In this document: one piece after another, positions 1 through 3,933 of the stretch
Position numbering within the stretch: position 1 is the first letter of the stretch
Layout of the letters: every line of letters starts with the position of its first letter
Source of the DNA: a virus
Virus record (IMG/VR): IMGVR_UViG_3300030419_004621
Span: 1-27,853 of that record
Length of the DNA: 27,853 nt
Reading direction: 5' to 3' (one strand)
Made by a program: the position numbers and the translations under genes
The notes under the pieces: model-generated
The model's input: only the letters and a program-made list of their open reading frames with translations
Databases searched by the model: none
Told to the model about the DNA's origin: nothing

Positions 1-1
1 A

Positions 2-139
2 TTAGAATCCGTTACTGATAATTACTATGCACAATTAGAAGCACAAGATGTTAACCTAAGAACATCAATTTCTGACGAAGTTGATGTGAATTATGCAGAA
101 TGTGTAGACCATTTAGTTAACACAATGGGAGGCAATTAG
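2..139 (+). CDS. C-terminal end of an unidentified protein (5' truncated by window)
   Basis: An open frame enters from the left edge and ends at TAG 137-139, giving the last 45 residues of a protein whose start lies outside the window. The fragment is acidic and soluble-looking, with no recognisable motif or membrane segment. Its last codons contain GGGAGG (127-132), which is also a good Shine-Dalgarno sequence for the next small frame at 141, so the two are probably translated together. Function unknown. I am fairly sure it is coding, because the frame is open to the edge and is followed by a coupled frame, but 45 codons is little evidence. Confidence 0.6.
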   Translation, partial: LESVTDNYYAQLEAQDVNLRTSISDEVDVNYAECVDHLVNTMGGN

Positions 140-140
140 T

Positions 141-227
141 GTGTTTAATGTTATAAGAAGGGTTGGTAATTTCTTCTTCTTTATTATACTTGGGAGGGTG
201 CTATTTGCCTTACTGTTTAACAACTAG
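141..227 (+). CDS. 28-residue putative membrane peptide
   Basis: A short GTG-started frame of 28 codons ends at TAG 225-227. GGGAGG at 127-132 sits 8 bases before the start, which is nearly ideal. The peptide has a basic N-terminus (two adjacent Arg near residue 6) followed by about 18 mostly hydrophobic residues, including a run of four Phe. This suggests one membrane span with the N-terminus in the cytoplasm. It lies one base after the previous stop codon, so translational coupling is likely. No family is recognised. Its stop codon overlaps the left arm of the inverted repeat at 226-263. Such tiny membrane peptides are common in T4-like phages, but the short length makes this tentative. Confidence 0.5.
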   Translation: MFNVIRRVGNFFFFIILGRVLFALLFNN

Positions 228-263
228 TTTTCCACAGTTATTGATACTTTTCTGTGGAAAACT
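226..263. repeat. Perfect 12-bp inverted repeat formed by two opposed DnaA-box-like sites
   Basis: AGTTTTCCACAG at 226-237 is exactly complementary to CTGTGGAAAACT at 252-263, with a 14-base AT-rich loop. Each arm contains one TTTTCCACA 9-mer, and the sites face each other with 25-bp spacing. The arrangement could be a cooperative protein-binding site. As RNA it would also be a strong hairpin directly after the stop of the small gene at 141-227. No T-run follows the right arm, so it is not a standard intrinsic terminator. Confidence 0.75.
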
Positions 264-287
264 CTAAGAATTGAGTTAAAAAACGTT

Positions 288-295
288 TATAAATA
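288..295 (+). promoter_or_regulatory. T4-type late promoter motif TATAAATA
   Basis: An exact TATAAATA lies at 288-295. This octamer is the T4 late promoter element, recognised by the phage sigma factor gp55 with the sliding clamp, and T4-like cyanophages use closely related sequences. The nearest downstream gene starts at 568, so a transcript from here would have a leader of about 265 bases across the DnaA-box region. The AT-rich surroundings raise the chance of an accidental match. Confidence 0.4.
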
Positions 296-446
296 GCAAA
301 TTAAATGTATATGAGCGATTTAAACGTTTTCCACAATGTTGTATAAAAGTGGTTGTAATCTGTGGAATAAGTGTTAATTTCCTTGTGATCTTAGCGAGCG
401 TATTATAACACGAACGCCCGTAAGATTGCAACCCCCTCGGTAATAC

Positions 447-474
447 TTTGTAACCCTTAATCGTCCGTTACAAA
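447..474. repeat. Perfect 8-bp inverted repeat
   Basis: TTTGTAAC (447-454) and GTTACAAA (467-474) are exact reverse complements around a 12-base spacer. No T-tract follows, so terminator function is unlikely. It lies 16 bases before the late motif at 490 and about 36 bases before the early promoter -35. It may be an operator or a structural element of the possible origin. Confidence 0.55.
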
Positions 475-489
475 ATATGAACAAACCAG

Positions 490-497
490 TATAAATA
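490..497 (+). promoter_or_regulatory. T4-type late promoter motif TATAAATA
   Basis: A second exact TATAAATA lies at 490-497, about 70 bases before the gene at 568 and just upstream of the sigma-70 promoter at 510-538. If real, the downstream small genes could be read by host-type sigma early and by the phage late sigma afterwards. Confidence 0.45.
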
Positions 498-509
498 ACA
501 CCAATATTC

Positions 510-538
510 TTGACATTTTCCACAGGTGATTCTATAAT
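510..538 (+). promoter_or_regulatory. Consensus sigma-70 (early) promoter with DnaA box in its spacer
   Basis: TTGACA (510-515) and TATAAT (533-538) are both exact consensus, separated by the optimal 17 bp. Transcription should start near 545, giving a leader of about 23 bases for the gene at 568. The first nine bases of the spacer (516-524) are an exact TTTTCCACA. A protein bound there would cover the promoter and compete with RNA polymerase. Confidence 0.85.
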
Positions 539-567
539 ACAAACAGTTACTCCCAGGGTCTAATCCT

Positions 568-741
568 ATGCCAGTTACTTACACAAACCGTAATCGTAGT
601 AAATGTAGAATAACGCTAGAATTAGATGTCCACGATGACTTTAATCCCCGACAGATTGACTGGGAGAAAATGTTTGAATTACAAGAAGATGAGTCCGTAG
701 TTAGTTACATTGAAGAAGAAAAGTATGCAGACAGTTGGTAA
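568..741 (+). CDS. Small acidic protein of unknown function (57 aa)
   Basis: ATG 568 to TAA 739-741, 57 codons. The start follows AGGG (555-558) by 9 bases and is the first ATG downstream of the consensus promoter at 510-538. The first 15 residues are basic and polar; the rest is strongly acidic with many Glu and Asp. There is no membrane segment and no recognised family. Its 3' end overlaps the next gene by 17 bases in another frame. Position directly behind a perfect host-type promoter suggests an early-expressed protein, possibly acting on the host, but that is inference from position only. Confidence 0.65.
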   Translation: MPVTYTNRNRSKCRITLELDVHDDFNPRQIDWEKMFELQEDESVVSYIEEEKYADSW

Positions 742-904
742 CACTCAGTACACGTTAATTCCCCCTGCTATTTTACAACAACAGTGTGAGACTAATAATA
801 AGGGGGAACCTCTAAAGTGTCCCTATGATGTAGTTAACAACTCGCCTATGATTACCCACTCCTTCGATTATAGTGAGATCATCGAATTTTACAACTGGCG
901 ATGA
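725..904 (+). CDS. Small protein of unknown function (59 aa)
   Basis: ATG 725 to TGA 902-904, 59 codons. An in-frame TTG at 710 could extend it by five residues. I prefer ATG 725 because purine-rich GAAGAAGAAAAG lies just before it and the overlap with the preceding gene shrinks to 17 bases. The product is polar, contains two Cys and a Pro-rich segment near residues 12-15, and ends with aromatic residues. No family is recognised and no membrane segment is seen. The overlap suggests co-translation with the gene at 568. Confidence 0.6.
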   Translation: MQTVGNTQYTLIPPAILQQQCETNNKGEPLKCPYDVVNNSPMITHSFDYSEIIEFYNWR

Positions 905-971
905 TACAAATGGGAATGAGATTGCGCCTTAATTAAAGACACTCAGCAAACCCTAATTTACTTCCTTAATT

Positions 972-1100
972 ATGTCTAACAGTGCTGCACAGTTTGTATC
1001 ATCTAACTTCGCACATTTCCTTCTGGACAGTGCAAACAATGGTAATGAAATCCTTGCCGTATTAGATGATCTTTATGAGGTGCAATCGTCCCCACTCTAA
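972..1100 (+). CDS. Small conserved-type phage protein of unknown function (42 aa)
   Basis: ATG 972 to TAA 1098-1100, 42 codons. No clear Shine-Dalgarno sequence precedes the start. The product begins with a Ser/Asn/Ala-rich N-terminus, then a hydrophobic-aromatic stretch, and ends in a short amphipathic segment with a Leu-Asp-Asp-Leu core. Small proteins of this style occur in cyanomyovirus early regions; I recognise the style, not a function. The terminator-like hairpin at 1149-1179 is probably the end of the transcript carrying genes 568-1100. Confidence 0.6.
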   Translation: MSNSAAQFVSSNFAHFLLDSANNGNEILAVLDDLYEVQSSPL

Positions 1101-1148
1101 GTAACACACAAGAAGCGTAATTATAAGCACGTAAATGTAACAAACTGT

Positions 1149-1179
1149 GAGGCAGGGTTATTGACACTCTGCCTCTTTT
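1149..1179 (+). terminator. Rho-independent terminator-like hairpin
   Basis: GAGGCAG (1149-1155) is perfectly complementary to CTGCCTC (1169-1175), with a 13-base loop, and TTTT (1176-1179) follows directly. The GC-rich stem plus T-run, 49 bases after the stop at 1100, fits termination of the upstream transcript. The T-run is short and the loop long, so strength is uncertain. The loop holds the -35 box of the next promoter. Confidence 0.65.
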
Positions 1180-1189
1180 ATTGTATAAT
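1161..1189 (+). promoter_or_regulatory. Consensus sigma-70 promoter nested in the terminator
   Basis: TTGACA (1161-1166) and TATAAT (1184-1189) are exact and 17 bp apart. The -35 box lies in the hairpin loop, and the spacer contains the right arm and T-run of the terminator. The predicted start is near 1196. The next gene is at 1404. Confidence 0.8.
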
Positions 1190-1223
1190 GGTTTATAACA
1201 CTTAGTGAGGTTATGAGTTTCTA

Positions 1224-1243
1224 ACAGTGATTTGACAGTGATT
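1224..1243. repeat. Direct repeat ACAGTGATT x2, 11-bp period
   Basis: ACAGTGATT occurs at 1224-1232 and again at 1235-1243. Spacing of about one helical turn puts both copies on the same DNA face, as in tandem operator half-sites. It lies about 30-50 bases downstream of the predicted start at 1196, so it could be a roadblock-type operator or part of the leader RNA. Evidence is the repeat alone. Confidence 0.4.
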
Positions 1244-1282
1244 AGCGCCCTTGTGTGTTAGCGTGCCGCGTCGCGTTGCCCG

Positions 1283-1389
1283 TATATAAAAAAGATAGAG
1301 ACCCTAACCTACAGACGTGACAAATCGAGATGTATATAAAAAAACCGCGAAAATTTTTCCAGACCCCATAACCTTTCCTATATAAAAAA
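1283..1389. repeat. Three copies of TATATAAAAAA at 46-50 bp spacing
   Basis: TATATAAAAAA occurs exactly at 1283-1293, 1333-1343 and 1379-1389. Between the copies lie related strings, AGACCCTAACCT (1299-1310) and AGACCCCATAACCT (1361-1374), so the array looks like a degenerate tandem repeat of roughly 50 bp. Each copy resembles an extended -10 or TATA element and includes an A-tract that would bend DNA. No good -35 box is found at proper spacing. The last copy ends 14 bases before the ATG at 1404. Confidence 0.6.
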
Positions 1390-1403
1390 ATCGCCCATAA
1401 AAA

Positions 1404-1622
1404 ATGCAGGATCAGACTCTTTACCATATCTACGCAAAAGATAAGTGTCTATATCCGTGTTTAAAAGAAGAAGAGTTCGAAGTAAAATGGATGGAACTCA
1501 AAGCAATGGTTGGTTTAATGAAGACAGATTATACAGAAGAAGATTTATCATTTGAAAGACTTCCAGCAACAAGTGGCGGCGCTGGGGGTTCTTTTGATGA
1601 TAACTTAGAACCATCCTATTAA
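1404..1622 (+). CDS. Small cyanophage-type protein of unknown function (72 aa)
   Basis: ATG 1404 to the stop ending at 1622, 72 codons. There is no Shine-Dalgarno sequence; the start is preceded by A-rich sequence, so the reading frame itself is the evidence. The N-terminal two thirds is a compact mixed charged segment with two Cys (residues 15 and 19) and many Glu, Lys and aromatics. The C-terminus has a Gly/Ser-rich linker followed by an acidic tail. It resembles a small conserved protein of marine T4-like cyanophages, from memory rather than search. It is the only gene between two promoters (1161 and 1646), so it may be its own transcription unit with a long leader. Confidence 0.75.
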   Translation: MQDQTLYHIYAKDKCLYPCLKEEEFEVKWMELKAMVGLMKTDYTEEDLSFERLPATSGGAGGSFDDNLEPSY

Positions 1623-1628
1623 TAACCG

Positions 1629-1670
1629 TACACTGAAAGTTTTCGTTGACACTATACATATATCAGTGTA
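1629..1670. repeat. 8-bp inverted repeat spanning the promoter at 1646
   Basis: TACACTGA (1629-1636) and TCAGTGTA (1663-1670) are exact reverse complements, centred 34 bp apart (about three helical turns). The left arm is upstream of the -35 and the right arm overlaps the end of the spacer and the start of the -10. This geometry fits a dimeric repressor or paired operator sites, but no regulator is identified here. Confidence 0.5.
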
Positions 1671-1674
1671 TAAT
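1646..1674 (+). promoter_or_regulatory. Consensus sigma-70 promoter for the glycosyltransferase operon
   Basis: TTGACA (1646-1651) and TATAAT (1669-1674), both exact, 17-bp spacer. Transcription should start near 1681, so the leader for the gene at 1698 is only about 17 bases and its GAAGG (1681-1685) would lie at the very 5' end of the mRNA. It is the third perfect promoter within 1.2 kb. Confidence 0.85.
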
Positions 1675-1697
1675 TGAATTGAAGGTATTAAAAAACT

Positions 1698-2486
1698 ATG
1701 GCAAAAGGATTTACTGTTAAAGCCAATGCTCCCAAGAAGAAAGCACCTGATTGGGACTATGATGCTATTAAAGCAAGAATGAAAGGAAAGACAATTGTAT
1801 TTTGTCTTCCAGGTCGTGGATGTTCATTCATATTCCTGAAGAACTTTGTGCAGTTATGCTTTGATATGGTTCAGAATGGAATGTCAATCCAAATTTCACA
1901 GGATTACTCATCTATGGTGAACTTTGCACGTTGTAAGTGTTTAGGTGCAAATGTATTGAGAGGTCCTGATCAGATACCTTGGGATGGAAAACTCAAGTAT
2001 GATTATCAACTATGGATTGACTCGGATATTGTCTTTGATACTAACAAGTTCTGGCAATTATGTGATATGGCAATTCCTGCTCAAGTAGAAGGTGAAGAAG
2101 TAAAAGAAAGAGATATTGTTGGTGGATGGTATGCTACAGAGGATGGACACACAACTTCTGTCGCTCATTGGTTAGATGAAGAAGACTTCCGTAAGAATGG
2201 CGGAGTTATGAATCACGAAACCGTTGAATCCATTGGTAAGCGTCGTAAGCCATTTACAGTAGACTATACTGGTTTTGGTTGGTTATTAATTAAGAACGGC
2301 GTATTTGAACATAAAGAAATGTCTTATCCTTGGTTTGCTCCTAAGATGCAAGTCTTTGAGTCTGGTCAGGTTCAAGATATGTGCGGCGAAGACGTATCCT
2401 TCTGCTTAGATGCAAAAGAAGCAGGATGGGATATCTGGTGCGATCCTCGGATTAGAGTAGGTCACGAAAAAACTCGTATTATTTAA
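1698..2486 (+). CDS. Glycosyltransferase-like protein, GT-A fold type (262 aa)
   Basis: Probably transfers a sugar from a nucleotide-sugar donor; acceptor unknown. After a basic, disordered-looking N-terminus (residues 1-28), a beta strand with FCLPGRG (35-41) is followed by a helix region. Then comes WIDSD at 106-110, whose Asp-Ser-Asp matches the metal-binding DxD motif of GT-A enzymes. GWYATEDG lies in the middle. GEDVSFC at 230-236 supplies the Glu-Asp acidic pair typical of the catalytic end of such folds, and a conserved-looking His is at 256. Length fits a single catalytic domain without membrane anchor. GAAGG lies before ATG 1698. Its own promoter and position upstream of small genes suggest early or middle expression. 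Possible roles are modification of the host envelope or of phage structural proteins; the sequence does not decide. Confidence 0.7.
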   Translation: MAKGFTVKANAPKKKAPDWDYDAIKARMKGKTIVFCLPGRGCSFIFLKNFVQLCFDMVQNGMSIQISQDYSSMVNFARCKCLGANVLRGPDQIPWDGKLKYDYQLWIDSDIVFDTNKFWQLCDMAIPAQVEGEEVKERDIVGGWYATEDGHTTSVAHWLDEEDFRKNGGVMNHETVESIGKRRKPFTVDYTGFGWLLIKNGVFEHKEMSYPWFAPKMQVFESGQVQDMCGEDVSFCLDAKEAGWDIWCDPRIRVGHEKTRII

Positions 2487-2487
2487 A

Positions 2488-2667
2488 ATGGCAGATCCGT
2501 ATCCAGCGGTTGGTAGTAACTATCGACCCAATATAGAACCTTCAACCACCAATAGGGGGTTAACACTAACAAAAGAAGAAGTAGGAGCACTAAGGGATAT
2601 ACTTTCTCATATTCCTGATCCTAGTAAAGAAGTTGTTTCAATTTACGATAAAGTAAAACTTTTATAA
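2488..2667 (+). CDS. Small hypothetical protein (59 aa)
   Basis: ATG 2488 lies one base after the previous stop (2484-2486); the frame ends at TAA 2665-2667, 59 codons. The N-terminal half is rich in Pro, Asn and Thr and likely disordered. The C-terminal half looks like one amphipathic helix with charged residues, followed by a Lys-Leu tail. No Shine-Dalgarno sequence is evident, so it is probably translated by coupling to the glycosyltransferase gene. Function unknown. Confidence 0.65.
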   Translation: MADPYPAVGSNYRPNIEPSTTNRGLTLTKEEVGALRDILSHIPDPSKEVVSIYDKVKLL

Positions 2668-2669
2668 CA

Positions 2670-2840
2670 ATGGGACTATTTGGAAGTAAACCTGTGTTTT
2701 CTCATAAAACTGATGAGCAACTCTGGTATGAAATATCAGAGAATCTCAGCGAACTCTCTCGTAGAGATAAAGTTGCTTATAGAGTCCGTGCGACTCGTGA
2801 CTCGGTTAAAGAAAAATTAAAAGATTTAAATTTATTATGA
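2670..2840 (+). CDS. Small charged hypothetical protein (56 aa)
   Basis: ATG 2670 to TGA 2838-2840, 56 codons, two bases after the preceding stop. The product starts with a Met-Gly-Leu-Phe-Gly stretch and then becomes almost entirely charged and helical, with many Arg, Lys and Glu, typical of a small coiled or protein-binding helix. Its stop overlaps the next start as ATGA (2837-2840). No family recognised. Confidence rests on tight packing with neighbours on both sides. Confidence 0.65.
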   Translation: MGLFGSKPVFSHKTDEQLWYEISENLSELSRRDKVAYRVRATRDSVKEKLKDLNLL

Positions 2841-2920
2841 TGTATTCTATTGGTGCGCTGTTTGTTATTGCTTTTATTACTTTCATATACTTAATGTATA
2901 GGTATAATCCTCACGCATGA
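2837..2920 (+). CDS. 27-residue single-span membrane peptide
   Basis: ATG 2837 to TGA 2918-2920, with ATGA overlaps at both ends (2837-2840 and 2917-2920). The peptide is dominated by one hydrophobic stretch of about 17 residues (Ile, Leu, Phe, Val, Ala), followed by a short basic and polar tail, so it should be a single transmembrane helix. Function unknown. The double 4-base overlap is the strongest sign that this is a translated gene. Confidence 0.6.
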   Translation: MMYSIGALFVIAFITFIYLMYRYNPHA

Positions 2921-3099
2921 CTAAATTATACAAAATTAAATACAAGACAGACGTATTACATGATAGACTCACTGCAGAAGAGTGTAGTGAAAAGTTACAG
3001 GACTATGTGGACCGCTTTTTCTCGGCAGAAGAGGATCCTAATGCATGGCCTTTTAACCCAAATGACCTAAAATTGGAGGAAATCATCGATGCCAGTTAA
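2917..3099 (+). CDS. Small hypothetical protein (60 aa)
   Basis: ATG 2917 to the stop at 3097-3099, 60 codons, starting inside the preceding stop (ATGA). An AGG lies about 15 bases upstream. The N-terminus is Lys/Tyr-rich and beta-like; the middle is an acidic helix (Ala-Glu-Glu-Cys); the end contains a Pro/Asn-rich turn and an acidic helix. The last 11 bases overlap the next gene, whose Shine-Dalgarno sequence lies inside this frame. No family recognised. Confidence 0.75.
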   Translation: MTKLYKIKYKTDVLHDRLTAEECSEKLQDYVDRFFSAEEDPNAWPFNPNDLKLEEIIDAS

Positions 3100-3241
3100 A
3101 ACTAAGAGTGGAACGTGGGGATCTTTACAGTTTGTAGAGACAATTCCTAAAAAAACTCGCCAAGGACACGGCAAACATACAAAATACGCCGCGAGTTCTC
3201 GTAATGGTGCTAAAAAAAGACCCCGTGGACAAGGAAAATGA
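3089..3241 (+). CDS. Small strongly basic protein (50 aa), cyanophage-type
   Basis: ATG 3089 to TGA 3239-3241, 50 codons. A perfect GGAGGA (3075-3080) lies 8 bases upstream, so expression should be strong. The product is very basic: many Lys and Arg, several His and Gly, almost no acidic residues, ending in a Lys/Arg/Gly-rich tail. This suggests nucleic-acid binding or association with a negatively charged surface. I recall closely similar small basic proteins in marine T4-like cyanophages, annotated only as hypothetical. It overlaps both neighbours (11 bases upstream, ATGA at 3238-3241 downstream). Confidence 0.75.
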   Translation: MPVKTKSGTWGSLQFVETIPKKTRQGHGKHTKYAASSRNGAKKRPRGQGK

Positions 3242-3741
3242 TAAATTATGAAGTCTTTGATGACTTTTTAGATCAACAAGACTTTGATAATCTATCTAAT
3301 ACACTACTTTCTTCCGAATTTCCACTATTTTTACAAAAAAGTATCAATTCTTACAACAAAAAGGGGATTTACTTCACTTATGTTTTTAAGCATTGGGATA
3401 AAGATGGCATAAATTGCAATAATAACCTCTTTAATCTCCTTAAACCCGTCTTAACCAAGTTAAATTGTAAAAAATTACATAGAGCACAACTAAATTTACA
3501 TCCAAAGACATTTTTTAAGAGGTATCACGCATATCATCGTGATCATCCACTACCTCATAAAGGATGTCTTCTTTATTTGAACACTAATAATGGTAATACA
3601 ATTATAAAAAACGGAATTATTGGCAAAAAATTCCAATCAGTTGCTAATCGTGCTTTAATTTTCGATCCTTCAATAGTACATAAGAGCACAACTTGTACAG
3701 ATATGGATTTTAGAGCTGTATTAGTGATAAATTACTCCTAA
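3238..3741 (+). CDS. 2-oxoglutarate/Fe(II)-dependent oxygenase-like protein (167 aa)
   Basis: Expected to use Fe(II), O2 and 2-oxoglutarate to hydroxylate or otherwise oxidise an unknown substrate. The metal triad is visible as His100-Arg-Asp102 (HxD) on one strand and His148 in IVHKS. Arg159 lies 11 residues later, where this superfamily places the residue that binds the 2-oxoglutarate carboxylate. Between them are the typical strands LLYLN (111-115) and ALIFDP (139-144). Length, about 170 residues, fits a minimal double-stranded beta-helix enzyme. AAGGA (3231-3235) precedes the ATG, which overlaps the previous stop. Such enzymes are frequent in cyanomyoviruses, with unproven substrates; baseplate or tail proteins encoded downstream are one possibility. 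Confidence 0.7.
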   Translation: MINYEVFDDFLDQQDFDNLSNTLLSSEFPLFLQKSINSYNKKGIYFTYVFKHWDKDGINCNNNLFNLLKPVLTKLNCKKLHRAQLNLHPKTFFKRYHAYHRDHPLPHKGCLLYLNTNNGNTIIKNGIIGKKFQSVANRALIFDPSIVHKSTTCTDMDFRAVLVINYS

Positions 3742-3762
3742 ATATCAGAAAAAGGTAAGACA

Positions 3763-3921
3763 ATGGACTCGAAAATGCTTAGAGAAATTGCAAATGATGC
3801 AATTACACCTAAAAAACGTGACCAAAAAGTCCAAAATGACCTTTATGAGAAGGTAGAAGACGCTGATTTTTACGAAGGATTGGATTATGATGACCAAATG
3901 ATCCCTTCTGCAGAATTTTAG
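3763..3921 (+). CDS. Small acidic hypothetical protein (52 aa)
   Basis: ATG 3763 to TAG 3919-3921, 52 codons, 21 bases after the oxygenase stop. AAGG about 9 bases upstream is a usable ribosome site. The N-terminal half is a charged helix of mixed sign, the C-terminal half is strongly acidic with several Asp, Glu and Tyr. No membrane segment or known motif. It is the last gene before the late-type promoter of the baseplate cassette. Confidence 0.65.
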   Translation: MDSKMLREIANDAITPKKRDQKVQNDLYEKVEDADFYEGLDYDDQMIPSAEF

Positions 3922-3933
3922 TGATAAATCCTT

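Larger units (their letters stand above)
226..567. other. Gene-free regulatory region with DnaA-box cluster (possible replication origin)
   Basis: No convincing gene lies between 228 and 567. The 9-mer TTTTCCACA occurs exactly at 228-236 (+), 253-261 (-), 327-335 (+) and 516-524 (+). A one-mismatch copy is at 361-369 (-). In cyanobacteria TTTTCCACA is the described form of the DnaA box (TTATCCACA in E. coli). Four exact copies in 300 bases is far above chance for a 9-mer. Between the first pair and the third copy is a very AT-rich stretch (about 264-326) of the type that unwinds at origins. An imperfect inverted repeat (ATCTTA 388-393 / TAAGAT 421-426) and a perfect one (447-474) lie further right. 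Binding by host DnaA, and origin function, are inferred. Confidence 0.6.
1101..1403. other. Second gene-free region: terminator, promoter and repeat array
   Basis: About 300 bases without a supported gene on either strand. In order it holds a terminator-like hairpin (1149-1179), an overlapping consensus promoter (1161-1189), a direct repeat ACAGTGATT twice at 11-bp spacing (1224-1243), a locally GC-rich patch (about 1244-1282), and three TATATAAAAAA elements (1283-1389). Transcription from the promoter should start near 1196, giving an unusually long leader of about 208 bases before the gene at 1404. That leader could be regulatory or could be a small RNA. I see no tRNA cloverleaf in it. Confidence 0.6.

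Noticed and set aside
710-724. TTG 710 as start of the gene ending at 904
   Set aside because: ATG 725 in the same frame has a purine-rich upstream stretch and gives a smaller overlap with the gene ending at 741.
901-936. 11-codon frame starting in an ATGA overlap at 901
   Set aside because: Too short to support, no ribosome site and no recognisable feature.
1232-1260. TTGACA at 1232-1237 as a further promoter
   Set aside because: No TATAAT-like hexamer at the proper distance; the TTGACA is part of the ACAGTGATT direct repeat.
1242-1427. 61-codon frame on the minus strand across the second intergenic region
   Set aside because: It overlaps the promoter leader, the repeat array and the start of the gene at 1404, lacks a ribosome site, and its composition follows the A-tract repeats. 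All confident genes are on the + strand.
2903-2908. TATAAT before the gene at 2917
   Set aside because: No acceptable -35 at 16-18 bp, and it lies inside the small gene at 2837-2920.
3737-3744. CCTAAATA overlapping the oxygenase stop, and TCTAAATA overlapping the giant gene stop (18664), as late promoters
   Set aside because: Both differ from TATAAATA at one or two bases and arise from a TAA stop followed by ATA; chance matches in AT-rich DNA are expected.
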